A stretch of DNA of 64,000 bases from Galdieria sulphuraria (Eukaryota; Rhodophyta; Bangiophyceae; Galdieriales; Galdieriaceae), in the NCBI RefSeq assembly GCF_000341285.1, contig NW_005178458.1, positions 62,001 through 126,000 on the forward strand, given 5' to 3'. Numbering within the stretch: the stretch's first letter is position 1; every line of letters starts with the position of its first letter. The notes below the pieces were generated by a model. The model was not told where the DNA came from. It ran no database searches and saw only the letters and a program-made list of their open reading frames with translations. This document shows, in pieces, positions 1 to 11,573 of this stretch. A program made the position numbers and the translations under genes.

Positions 1-1923
1 CGTTTTACGATCAACTTGTGCCAACAATTTTTCAATTGTGCATTCCTCGACCGCCGCATGTACATGCATAACACAACTATATCCTGCACAAATGATGTTC
101 TTATAGTCTAAAAGCATAATCTGAGCATCAAACAAAGAGCTTCCCTATCACGAACAATTAAAATCTCGATTAAATTGGTTCAAACTCAAACTTTACTTGA
201 ACCAGCGCGTCAGCCTCACATAACACAAACCCCATTCGAATATCTTCTTCCTCAATTCCCTTTATTCTAATACGAACATTATCTCCAGGTTCTGCTCTTT
301 CTACTTCAGTACTTTCGATGAATATTGCATCCACAACAACTTCAACCTGTAATTCTTCAAAACTCAGTTCCTCTCTGATGAATAGAAGTAAACAAAGAAC
401 TTGCCCGGTTAGGCATCATAAAGAGATGTTGATCTCTAGTTATCACTCCAGCTTCTAATTTTCCGCACACTACGGTTCCCATCTCTTTGTATTTGTCTGT
501 AACTGGCATTCGCACCTAATCAATAAGTCTAAGTATGTAATAATTCTCTTATTGACGGAGCTTACTTTCGAATCATGTACCCTCTGCGGAGGTTTAAGTT
601 CGTCCAATATCGTTAATAGAGGACCATTCGTGTACCAATTGCATATCGCTGGATCTACCTTCTCCAGCAGATTCTGACCAGTGTAACCAGAAATAGGAAT
701 CCAGTAGATGTCTTGAGGCTTCCAACCAATCTACCTCATATCCAGTAAACTACGACTATTACATTACAAAATTATCTACAACTTACCTGCTTTAGAAAAG
801 GTAACAATTTCTCACAACATTCATCATATCGAGCTTTGTTCCAAGTACCATCGGGATTCAAAATACTCGGGTCGTCCATCTTATTCACGGCAACTATTAG
901 TTGTCGGACTCCTGCTGTTTTTGCCAACATAGCATGTTCTCTTGTCTGACCTCCACGTTCAAAGCCTGTTTCAAATTCTCCTTTACGGGCGGAAATTACC
1001 TATTGGCAGAATAGATCATAAAACAAACAAATCTGACGTATCATAACTTACGAGAACTGCAATATCAGCTTGTGTTGCACCACCGATCATTTGCGGCACA
1101 AAGTTTTTGTGACCGGGAGCGTCTAAAATAGTGAAATGCTTATGTTCAGTCAGAAACTCTGCTCTTCCACACTCTTCTGTCTTTCCTTTTGCACGCTCCT
1201 AAGACAACAAATCTATTTGCACGCCCTTCTTTGGTCAAAACTATACAAACCTGTTCTGTTGTGTCCAACGCCCAAGCATACTTCCAAGTTTCACGATTCT
1301 TGGCTTTTGCCTCTCTCTCTTATACAGAAATAAGAATTTAAAAATAACAACCTTCTTTCACCTACCAAACTTTTCCATGGTTCTGTCGTCAACCATTCCA
1401 GTTAAATATAGAATGTGTCCGGAGACGGTAGATTTTCCGGCATCCACGTGACCAATAAAGACAATATTAACGTGTTTTCTTGAGGAAGAGTCAAAGTTTG
1501 CATTCCTGGTTCTCTGCTCATATTCTTCCTCTTCCCATGTTCCTTCTGAACTGTGCTCATCTATCTTCTTTGGTGGTTCCTGAACACTCATCGACTGTAA
1601 CTGGCCACTCAGCTAAGCATCACATCCCGTTGATATTCATAAAAAAAAGGAGATAACTTCACTTACAGTATCCTGGTCGCTTTCATGTTTCTTTGTATTT
1701 CGTGATTGTTCCTCACTGCTCACCAAGTTGTCTTCCCAAGACTCTTGGAAACCAGTGACGAGAGGTTTCTACAATATTTACGACTGAGTTGCAAAACAAT
1801 GACGACCCAAATAAGCACCACCTTTGGCAAAGTTTCCGTATCTACTTCGCCATTGGAAATAGGTTCATCTAAGTCCTTTGAAAGAAAGCTTTTAGGAACA
1901 AACTCTTTCGCTTGAGGATTCAT
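1..1923 (-). CDS. eRF3: Eukaryotic release factor 3 (eRF3/SUP35), 3' end beyond window
   Basis: This is the GTPase that works with eRF1 in translation termination. The start ATG at 1923 opens directly into a PAM2-like motif ([10 protein letters not shown]), which in other eRF3 proteins binds poly(A)-binding protein; an in-frame TGA lies just upstream. The G domain shows [16 protein letters not shown] and NKMD, followed by the eRF3 signatures MMPNR and [10 protein letters not shown] infer ten exons: 1923-1822, 1768-1667, 1594-1366, 1318-1251, 1198-1052, 999-787, 730-566, 515-405, 346-197 and 144 to the left edge. All introns are about 50-75 bp. The intron at 404-347 starts with GC, not GT. The N-terminal extension before the G domain is short and acidic, without the Q/N-rich prion domain of yeast Sup35. 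The final beta-barrel domain is cut by the window edge. Confidence 0.95.
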
Positions 1924-3155
1924 ATCCAAGTCGCCAAGCACTCCCAATTCCACCAACTCTCAGTAATGAGTGGAACAGGGAATGTTTTCACAACGTGGTT
2001 TTCTAGTTGGGCTTGTAATAGTAGAGACGATGTTTTCTCGTCGATTATGTATTGCATTCGTAAAGAGTCGTTCTAATCGTTCATTTTGCTCCGAGACATT
2101 ATGTTGAAAAGTAGATTTAAACTTTACAGAGTAGGCTGGTCTGATCACAGTTCTCTATCTGGCGTTCTCTATACAGAACTAGCTTCGACATATAATAACT
2201 TCCCGAGGCGCTCAGATATTTTTGAGAAAGAAGAAATTTTCAACTATATTACCTAAGGACAGTATTCGACTGTACCTATTTTCGAATAGGAAATTCGTCA
2301 TAAACTGTGTTGAACAAACAGAAGTATGGGAGTCAGTTCTTGCTAGGGCAGGCGTTTAGTTTTTCAAATGCGAGCAAGGTGTAAATTAGAGATATCGGAC
2401 ATCCTTTTGTGATAAGCAGAAAAATATCGACTACTTATCAGATAATTGTTGCTTCGGTAGGCCAAACATCGTAATATTTGTGAATTGTGACCTAGAGGGA
2501 CCAATATCTCTAGCCTAATCAAGAACCCAATTGATTCCGATGCGAAAATTGACACATAGAAATGACCAAGCTTTCCATATTTGTGAGATATTTGTTGAAA
2601 AGCCGAGATGGGTGTCTAGGAAAGCATTATAATACAGATTGTAGTTGAAAGATGTCTAACTTGCCGTCCTTGCGTTATAAAAGACACAAATATTCAAAAC
2701 CCTTTGTCAATAGAATGATTATGATCACCCCATCACATTACAACGAAATTTCCATAAAGTTTGCTGTAGAATGTTGCAAAATAATGAAAATAGTTTCAAA
2801 CAAGGCATCTTTGTAGTATTCAAGTCATTTTGACAAAAGTGACATATGCAAAGAAATAAATGTAGTAGCACAAGTAACTTTGTTAGTCTCCAAATGGACA
2901 ACGTGTCATGAGTATTCTCTCAAGTGTGGTAAATCATATCGTTTTGTTTTCTAAAATGTAAAACTGCCATTCAAATCATTTTATTATCCAACCAACCTTC
3001 AAAGAAAATAACTTATGAATGAGACCTTTAGAAAAATGGCCACGTCCTTCGGAGAATGATTTCTTTTCATAATCTGGTATTATGAATATGCCTTCAACAA
3101 AAATAGGTTAGGTTCATAAAAACAAATAGTAAATGAATCCTATTGTTCTTTCTCT
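1924..3155. other. Intergenic, no supported gene
   Basis: This 1.2 kb stretch lies between the eRF3 start and the COG2 stop, so it must hold the eRF3 promoter and the COG2 3' end. Only short frames occur, for example about 57 codons from 2653 followed by a stop and another 45 open codons. None resembles a family I know, and no tRNA-like cloverleaf was seen. Confidence 0.5.
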
Positions 3156-5235
3156 TCAAGTTGCCCCTGATAAAAGATGTTCTTCTGAAACAAAGAAACC
3201 AATTTGTTTGAGTTCTTCGGTAAGCTTTTTACCATCCAATTCCAACTGACGGCGAATCTTCTCCAAATCCGATACATTTTCACTATTATTTCCTGAAGAA
3301 GAACGACCCAGATTCAACCTTTTCAAAGTATCCTCAGCTTTTCGAACGCTAGAAATAATCTCCGCAGTCATTGCAATATATCTTTCCACAACTTGTTGAC
3401 AAACGGTATCAACGATTGGGCTCTTCAGATCCTCTTCTTTTGAAATGAGTTGTAGAACATCCCTCAACGGACGTAAAATATTGGAAACAAAAGGAGAATG
3501 ATGTTTGGGAACAGGTTTTGTAGTCATTCGATAAGCAGCCAAAATTCCTCTCAATGACTGTAAATTTTCCGTGCACTTGGTGACAATCAGATTACACAAA
3601 ATTTCCTCCACTTGAACATGTTTATCACTACACTTCATCACCGAAGTTCGAATCAACTGTAGAATATCTTGAACAACTTCTTGCACATTGCTGTTTGGCA
3701 AAATTGGAACGTCCAACTGAAATTCATGTTCTATCCAACTTGGAAGACACTTCAAATCCAACAAAACATTCAGCAAATCTTTTGGTTGTAAATTCGAAGA
3801 ATCATCTTTGGCCTTATCAATATAGTTTTCAATATACTTCCTATACCTCGAAATACCCAATAATGACCATTCCAGAAGAAATCCAGTGATTGGCCATATC
3901 CAAATCTATTCCAATCATTCAGGCTTAAGAAAGATCTGCTTTAAAATCTATTACCTTTGCGGACCAAGATTCTTCCAAAAATACTTTCAGTCCTTCCGAT
4001 GCCTCACAACGAAACTTGCATGAAGTTTTTTGAATTCCTCTTCCATGAGACAGACTTAATTCCAACTCATTCGCTAACTGCAACTCCACCGCTTCAAAAT
4101 ATGTACGAAATTGTTCAGGTTTCCAAAAGAAACGATATTCTGGAGTCTTGTAAATGGAATCTTGTGAATACATTACCTTTTCAAATTGCTGTAATTGAGC
4201 AAAAATTTCTTCTATCCCTCTATAAAGGCTACAGAAGAGTTTCCCAAAGTCAGTTTCTGGTAAAACTGAAAATCCATATACTTACATATAGAAGCGATGA
4301 GGATCCTGCATATTCTCCAAATGAACAATTCTACTTTTCAATAAGTCAACTACCACTGGCAAAATAGAGTGATTGATAAATGAAAAATTCCGATAGATAA
4401 AAGAATCCGTTCGTTTCATATTTTCCAAAAAAGGATATCTAAGCAGCTCCTGCACTGCGTCTTTCATTACTGGCAAACGATCCGAAATACTCTCAACAGA
4501 CTCCAGCCTTTCCAAAATGAACGGTTCAACAAAAGCTTCCGCAAACCAACTTTCTACCTTCCCTATCAACTTTAGGGTCTTACAACACTCGAGACAACGC
4601 AGAAGACTTTCCTCCAACTGTTCTACGTCAGATAGCGCAGTAAGGAACCACCACTGCAACTTCTCTTCGGTTCTAGAAACTATGTTCTTCAAGTTTTCTT
4701 CTATTTGCTCTACAATTGCTTTATCTAATATTCTTCCATCATAGTCTATACTCTTTGCCTTGCCGATTTCCAACACCAGGTTCCTTAACAGGTTCTCTGT
4801 TTCTTCTTCTTCTGGCAGAGAGTTGCTTTGTTCTAATCTTTCCAAAAGACGCCAAGAATTTCTAAGAATCCTATTCTTTCTCTGCAATGCCTCTAAAGCT
4901 ATCTTCAAATCTGTGTATCTTCCTTTTTCTTCCAAACTATTCGTGGTACTTTTCAAATCCTTAACAACTTCCTTTTCCACTACGTTTAGTTCACTCTCAA
5001 CCTGAGCAACTTTTTTCTCTATCTTCACTCCATTCTCTTGTAATAGTTTGACTTGTTTGACTACTTGTTCCAGGTGTTGCCGATTTTCCCACAGATATTG
5101 CACCAACTCTGTTAATAGCTGTTGAAAGTTTTGAGTGACTTGACCTAACAATTGTTCCAACGAAGTGTTTGATATTTTTTCCAAAATATATTCCGATGCT
5201 GAAAAGTTTTCCTTTCTCAGCCATTCTTCTTCCAT
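3156..5235 (-). CDS. COG2: Conserved oligomeric Golgi complex subunit 2
   Basis: COG2 is a lobe-A subunit of the tethering complex for retrograde vesicles at the Golgi. The N terminus (EEEWLRKENFSASEYI) matches the COG2 motif that in human reads as a Phe/Asp-rich segment before a long coiled coil; coiled coil follows to about residue 200. The C-terminal part matches the family (a WS.. segment, RYIAMTAEIISSVRKAEDTL, then DLEKIRRQLELD). I infer three exons: 5235-4286, 4219-3955 and 3905-3156, giving 654 residues, near the usual length. The ATG at 5235 is the first in frame next to the conserved N terminus. The frame stays open upstream to about 5553 without an ATG, so a further 5' exon is possible but not needed. 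Confidence 0.85.
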
Positions 5236-5579
5236 TCCTTTTGAGTTTTCCAACCAATGTAAAATGTCTATTTGCAGATAGAGATCGATTGATCTTTGGA
5301 CTCTGTCGTTACTGACATTTTCTATTCCATGTTGTAGAAGCCGTTCTTGCCTATATGGAAATATACTGAGAATGACTATACAAGAGCTCGAAATATGTGG
5401 TGGAATTTTCACAACGTGGATATTCCTATTCGTTTGTTTTCTTTGCGCAACCGACACCTCGTTCCGAAGTTGCTTCTCAGCAATACCTTCAAAGTCTGAT
5501 GAAGAGGAAAAAGAAATCCTGTAACAGTAAGTAATTCTTAAAACAGCACACACGTAGACTTATATGCTTACAAGGTATC

Positions 5580-6215
5580 TCTTCTACGGCTTTTCCTGTT
5601 TCAACAAAGTCAGAAGTGAAAAACCCGATTAATCAAAGACAGCGTTTATCCACAGAAATATTTCAATCTATGATAGATTATGCAAAGTATACATGAAAAT
5701 TTCTCACATGGTGAATAATTATGGAAACGTTGGTCATTTTGAGGCGCAATGGTATCGCTCAAATCGTACTCCCAGTTTGGTTTCGACAAGCACTTGATAC
5801 TACTACAAGATGGGAAAAGGTTAGTAGTTTGGGGATATTATTAGCTTTCCTCCAAATGTACTACATATGCTTCGTCGAATTAACGCTTTTCTATCGTTAT
5901 GATCTTCTTGATCAGGATTGACGTCGTGAAACAACTGATATTTTTGATATCATTTCCATGTACAGATTAAGACTCTGGAGTCCTTGTTTCAGCACCTCGA
6001 AGTAATTGTGAAAATGTAGGATATGAATATGCTCATCTTTCTGGCAACAAGGAAAGAAAGTGGTTCAAACACAAAATAGAACGTGAATTTCCATCTTTTT
6101 CGGATGAACAAAAGAAACAAATACTAAAGGATTTGACAGCTGCTAAAAGTTTTGAAATTTTTTAGCTATCAAGTTGCCAACAGTCAAACCTTATGGTGGT
6201 GATACATCTCCTACA
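5580..6215 (+). pseudogene. Decayed fragment of 2-oxoglutarate dehydrogenase E1
   Basis: Pieces in changing frames of the + strand line up in order with the N-terminal part of OGDH E1. The segment VNNYGNVGHFEAQW (near 5710) matches the family's RAYQxxGHxxAxxDP motif. LLDQD then RRE (near 5905-5930) fits the YGF..xDLDREF motif. LESLFQHLEVI (near 5970) fits TLRxIxxxLExxYC. CENVGYEYAHLS to KSFEIF (6005-6165) and LAIKLPTVKPYG (6163-6200) fit GYEYMHI to FLATKxPTxKRFG. At least three frame changes plus stops separate the pieces; for example a T is short in the run near 6160. Nothing of the thiamine-diphosphate core follows. It lies antisense to the flanking genes. The order and spacing make chance similarity unlikely, but the exact ends are approximate. 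Confidence 0.75.
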
Positions 6216-6290
6216 GGTTCACCCTAAACGGGTTCTAAATCATCTATATTATCATCCACCAAAAACTCTCGAAGACTATTATGACTGCTC

Positions 6291-8033
6291 CTAGTTTTCA
6301 GTACTCGGAGAACAAATAGAATAGTCCGCATCTGATTCATTGCCATCATAAGATGAACTTTCTTCATCCTGCATGACTTTCCTTAATGCTCGTTCAAATG
6401 AATGGTCATCAAGAGTCTCTATTAGAGATGCAGTTGCTGGAAATCGCGAAAGCAAAGCCTAAAACTCCCATCCATAAAATATTCCAATCAAACAAACCAA
6501 CACACAAACCTTCTTCACAGCCTTCTTTCGGTCGTTTTCTGTATAACCATTTCGATATTGACTCAGTTCATCCAAATATCTCTCAAACGCCTCATAAAAC
6601 CATTCCATTTCAAACTCTGCTGAAGGTCTACCACTATCCAATAAAACTCTAGAACTCTTGTTCTCCGATTCATTATAATACTTGGTCTTAAAATGTTCGA
6701 TCAACTCCTTCACCAAGGGATCCTTTCCTGCAGAAGAATGCCCTGTTGAATTGGAGGCTATGATAGTAGCATTTGAATAGTTTCTCTCTAAATATCTTCT
6801 CTTGGGAGGATATTCAGGAGCCCTTTGGAGCATGTAATTGATTTCATTCAAATATGTTTTTGCCTCCCACTCCTTCTCTGTTTCGATACTACTACTATTA
6901 TTATCCGATTTAATAGAACGACTGTCATTTTTATCGTTGCATGAATCAACCAATTCATCAAAATGAAGATCAATATACTCCAATGAATCGACATCAACTC
7001 CCAAAGCCAACTCCGGGTAGATTTCAATCTCATTACGGTTGAAACGACGAGATGATGGAGTTAGAAAACTCGCATGACAAAAAATAGTGAAGATGGGTAT
7101 AGTGTGTTGAGCCATCTCTTCCCAGTGCTCAAACGATAAAGTGAAATCTCCATACATAGGAATACCTAAAATAAAATTGACATAGCTTTCACCAACTTGA
7201 CTATCCTGCGGTGATGTGCTCATCTGACATATCGTTTTACTAAATAGACGTTCAATATGAGTCAAAGTTACCATAAGAATAACTTACTAGTCTTCCGAAT
7301 ATTCGTCCCGACCTGAATACAACCTTAAAATAGGATTCCAAGGACGCCTTCCCGGAAGATATACCGTTCCCACTATAAGTGTCTTCTTCAAGTTGATTAA
7401 TATTTGCCTTGGTACGTCCATCGAGCTTTTCAACTGCGTGATACAGTTTAAAAGCCTTACAACATGACTGGTTTCAATTCTTGGCTGAACATCGGCAGCA
7501 GAAAAATTATGATAAACTTTTGCTTTTTTCATAAAGTGCTCGAGTGACTCTATTCCTGTGTTGTACTTGCTAACAAATAACCAATAGGCAGATACCATAA
7601 GGGAAACAGTTTTCATAGAGACAATGTCGCAAGTACCGAGCACCAATACCACCCTACATTCGCGTTCTTTCATACCGTTTGAAATCCAATTGTACATCAT
7701 TGCGGAAACCTGCAATATCTTTAATAGAGGAGGAACGCTTAGATAAGTCCCAAGGGACATATATTGAGGTTCCACTCCGATAGCGTCAAATAGCGATATA
7801 GTCGCTTCATATAAACGTTTGCTTTCGTCCAGTGTTCTCGAAACATCTACAATAAGAATGTTCTTAGCTTTCCCACGAACATACTCTCTCAAGTCTTGAA
7901 TGGCGTGTTCCCAGTCTTTTCTGAAACGGTTTGGAATATATTGACCAGCCATCAAACAATCATCTAAAACAAATAAAGTCTGTTTCTTGGAAGACTTGGA
8001 GCCTTTCAGAATCTTAAAACTTGAATTCAACAT
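6291..8033 (-). CDS. PTEN/auxilin-like phosphatase-C2 protein, phosphatase loop degenerate
   Basis: Three exons (8033-7288, 7239-6510, 6458-6291) give 547 residues. The first half reads like a tensin-type dual-specificity phosphatase fold as in PTEN, auxilin and GAK (YIPNRFRKDWEH, then NILIVDVSRTLD). Where an active enzyme has HCxxGxxR, this one reads LGTCDIVS, so it should be catalytically dead. The second half has the C2 hallmark GDFTLSF followed by IFTIFCHASF, comparable to GDVxVxxxH...QFHTxF. The tail is acidic and Ser/Asn-rich and ends without a J domain, so it is not a full auxilin. A role in membrane binding or clathrin traffic is inference from the domain pair only. The ATG at 8033 is the first in the open frame; an upstream exon cannot be excluded. 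Confidence 0.65.
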
Positions 8034-8470
8034 GGAAAGCAAAAGTCCCAGAAGCGAGAGAATGGGGGACAAATGAAATGGGAACAGATGAGGGAATCCA
8101 ATCAATAAGAATTCTCTGTTCCTAGTAATATGTTTGTGTGTGTTTAAAACAAAAATAAGTTACAAGGTAAGTTCATACAACATAATAAGCACGTTTAAAT
8201 GGTTGTCTTCTTGAGCAAACTAATATTCAGTTACTAAACAGGTGTATCCCAATCCAAACACTATCTTCTCCCATTATAAAAGTGAAAACTTAACTTTGTC
8301 CAGTAATGGACAATAAAAACTCGCCATAAAACAACAATCAACTTTCCAATACGCTATTCATAGTGCTCTCTGCTTTTCCCTTTCAAACGAATATTTCTTA
8401 TCGGACTTTGTAGCAGTTTTCAAAACAAAAAATGTCTCGAAAACCTGAATTCGTGCTTCTCTTTGTTTAT
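8034..8470. other. Intergenic
   Basis: This 437 bp spacer lies between the 3' end of the C53 gene and the start of the phosphatase-C2 gene, both on the - strand. It is A+T-rich and holds no coding frame or RNA that I recognise. It should contain the phosphatase-C2 promoter. Confidence 0.5.
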
Positions 8471-10371
8471 TTAGTGGTATACATTATTCGCATCCAAAAT
8501 AATACGAATTTCTGACTCAGGAAACTGCGAATCTAATCTAACCTCAATGAGCTTCTTCAATTTGTGAAGCATCTCCATATTCTTCTGATAGTTGTATTCT
8601 GGACGTATTTCTTAAAATAAAAGTCAACATCCAAAAAGTCACCTCACCTGCTTCTGAAAATAACTTTGCAGAATCTGCTTTCTGTTGTTCACAAGTATTC
8701 ATCAACGACTTTCTGTCAGTCAGCTCAATTAATGTCCACTTTGCATTGCAGTTCTATAGCTTACATTTTCTCAATGCGTTGCAATTTCTCTTGCAAAGAA
8801 CGCTTCAGTCTCTCTTCATATCTTCGCGATATACGAAGTAACAATATACGAGAAATGACAGGTCCTCGAAATAGGTCTGATGTGTCATTCACTTGCTTCA
8901 GCATTTCTTTCAAGTTTTCGATTCTGGACTGAAACAAAGTCTTCATGATCAACTGATACAAAGGACAAGATTTACCTCAATATCAAGGAGAAAATCTTCA
9001 GGCCGTTCCATTTCTTGACTAAACAACATGAACTGTGGATTCCCAACTGCTTCATCGGAATCTTTAATTCTTTGTTCTAGAAAACTCTTCAGCTCCAAAA
9101 GATCGGCTTCAACTGATTTTCTAAACCCATCATTCATTAGGGAACACTTGAAGTTGCGTTCTTCAACAGACTCCAAAACGGTTGTTTCCTTATCACTTTC
9201 TTCTACATTCCAATCATTCAAAAGCTGCTCATGGTTTTGAACGGTTCCAAATTCTCCCCAGTCAATGAATGACTCCAGTTCGACAGGTTGACTTCCAGTT
9301 CCAATGTTTTCTTGTCCCTTTCCGAGCACTTGCACGGCATCTGAAGCCGATGAATCATCGGAATTTGCCTTTCAGACTTTTGAGTAAAACCAACAATTTG
9401 ATAAACAGAAAAACTTACAAAATTTTCAGGATACAACTTCTCTATGTCAGATGATATACATATTCTCAAACTACTTAAATCTTCCATTTCTCTATTTGGC
9501 ATTAAATTTGTCAGAAACGTATCGTGGTATTTAAGAATGCTAGTGAAACTTTTAGCTTGTAATACAGAAACAATTTCACGAAATATGCTAGGAAGCTTTC
9601 TGGTGAAAGAAATTTTGTTCAAATTTTGAGAAAGAAGCAAATCAATACCTCTTCAATTGAAAGAGTTGTAAATCGACATCTAAGGTAGGATCCATGTCGA
9701 ATGCTTCAAAAAAATTCTTACAGTCCTTAGTAGCATCCTCCAACTTCTTTCGGAGGTCACCTTTTAACCAATTACGGAATATGTTTCATCCAAACAAGTA
9801 ACTGAAAACTAAAATACCTTGGCGCTTTGTAAGAGTGGAATTTAAGGCTTCTTGTTTGCTCATATCTCTTCGGTTTTGAGGTATCTCAAAAGAAGTCAAC
9901 TGAGTCATCCGTTGTGCTGTTTCGGCCAGAAGAAGATTATCTTTTTCGTAGTTTTCGGCAATTTCTTCCCTATAAAGTTTGTTAAACTAAATGAATCACG
10001 AAGTTTTGAAGAGAATAACGACTCACCAGGCTCGAAGTCGTTTGTCTTTTGGTCTTCCCAGCCAGTCCTTACCAGTCACTTCTTGTCGGCATCTAACAAA
10101 GTTTAAAATATCTTGCACCTCGAAGTAATAAATATTATCGGAGGAGGGATATTTTTCTCGTAGCTCTGGATAAGAAAATTCACCACGAAGAACACGACGT
10201 CCAACTCGCAATACCTTCGGGTAAGTAGTCCTTCAAAACGGACTTGATGCGTCCTCTTAAATTCTTAAGAGCAATATTCCACTTTCTAGGTATTCGGTTC
10301 CTGCTTTTCAACCAGTCTAGTAGCTGCTTATCCGGTATATCGACTATCAATCGCGATGTTTCCGCAGCCAT
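8471..10371 (-). CDS. CDK5RAP3: CDK5RAP3/C53 (LZAP), UFMylation and ER-phagy adaptor
   Basis: C53 works with the UFL1-DDRGK1 ligase at the ER and links stalled-ribosome UFMylation to autophagy. The start ATG at 10371 leads into IVDIPDKQLLDWLKSRNRIP, which matches the family's IDIxxxKLLDWLxxRxxxP. A later exon has NIYYFEVQDILNF and DWLGRPKDKRLRAW, matching the human YFxCLxIxDLL and RMKDW blocks. A central acidic segment carries one IDWGEFG, the shuffled ATG8/UFM1-interacting motif. A C-terminal coiled coil ends with LKKLIEVRLDSQFPE, like the LQKLIExDISKRY end of other C53 proteins. The gene is split by many short introns; the last exon ends at the TAA at 8473-8471. Human C53 has three IDWG motifs, so the single clear copy here is a difference. 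Confidence 0.9.
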
Positions 10372-10855
10372 GCAAATTTGAAGATAAATTTTTCAATATG
10401 TTATTCCAAGTGCGTAAAGAAAATTATGCCAACCATATCTGTATTGAATACGCACAATCCCGTATGAGGAACGTTATACAAAATTGCTGAATCTGAAAAG
10501 AGTAGCTCGAGAATGCTTCTAACAACGATGGCGTTTGAGATAAAGTAACAACTTTGCTAGTAAAAAGCACAAATGGTTTCATTAGAATGATAGAAAGCCA
10601 ATTTTTTTTTTACTGTTTTGGCTATTATCTACTGTTGAAGGTTCCTAACCAATTCGGTGAAAAAATCAAATGTCAAATTTTCATTATTACAAAAACAAGT
10701 TTTGGAGTTTCTCAAAGCTTGAGAGAGGGAAAACTGTAATACTAATGTCTGACATTGACATGACACAGAAAGATACGAGAAATAAATTTATTTGAAAAGA
10801 GTACGGAAAGAAACAGAAACCCATAGTACCCAAACTCCTTTTTAAGACAAAGCAA
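10372..10855. other. Intergenic
   Basis: This 484 bp A+T-rich spacer lies upstream of C53 and downstream of the CURT1 gene. It holds a run of nine T near 10603 and no convincing coding frame. It probably contains the C53 promoter. Confidence 0.5.
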
Positions 10856-11573
10856 TTACTTGTTCAAGTTCAACTTTGAGACAATGTTTCTGAGAGTTTT
10901 TTCAACTTCGCTTCTTGTTTCAGGATAGGACACATAGCGCCAAGCAAAGAACGCAGTATACACTATGCCAACCTAACACAAAATCAGAAACCGGAAATGT
11001 ACTGGTCAGTGTCGCATACCAGTTCCAATAGACTGGGTAGTATTGGAATATGATTCAATGATTCTTCGATAGACCCTATTATTTGCAGGCATATTATGCC
11101 AACGAGAGTAGCCAATGCAATTTGACCATAATAGGCAGGTCGAGAGGACACATCACTGAGAAGCTTTGAGGAGTATTCCTTTATCTTTGTAGAGTCTAGA
11201 GATATATTTTTTCGTGACGATTCACTGGAAACCGGCGACTTGTTCAATTGCCCATCAAAACTTACTGACTAGGAGAAACCATTCAGCGCTCGACCTCCTG
11301 AAACAAAATAGTCAAATACCTTTGAAGCTGTACTAGGAATACTGGTCACTGTAACAGGTTCAGAAGACTTGGTCTTCTCAGTCTCTTTGAAGAAGACGGC
11401 TTGAGTAGTGTATACGACTCGTAATAAATTTTGCTTAAATATTCTATTGAGTAATAGGTTCAAGGATTAAACAAAGTTAGTCAAACCTTAGGTTTCGATA
11501 ACTCTTTGGAAGTTCTACTATAAGAAACTTGTGAAAACTTAAGGTTTGTATGAAATACAAAGCAAACTGGCAT
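10856..11573 (-). CDS. CURT1: CURT1/CAAD-domain thylakoid protein, plastid-targeted
   Basis: CURT1 proteins bend thylakoid membranes. The C-terminal 100 residues show the CAAD layout: an amphipathic stretch (KEYSSKLLSDVSSRPAYYG), a membrane segment (ALATLVGIICLQIIGSI), the short loop HIPILPSLLELVG, a second membrane segment (YTAFFAWRYVSY) and a charged amphipathic tail. The loop is close to the PLLPGLLELVG signature of the family. Splicing gives four exons with phase-0 junctions. The first exon starts at the ATG at 11573 and encodes MPVCFVFHTNLKFSQVSYSR, an acid-free, Ser/aromatic-rich N terminus that fits a plastid transit peptide. Without that exon the main frame has no ATG, which supports this structure. 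Confidence 0.85.

Noticed and set aside
2653-2960. Possible gene from ATG 2653
   Set aside because: The frame has a stop after 57 codons and no family resemblance.
5236-5553. N-terminal extension of COG2
   Set aside because: The frame is open but has no ATG, and the conserved COG2 start lies right at 5235.
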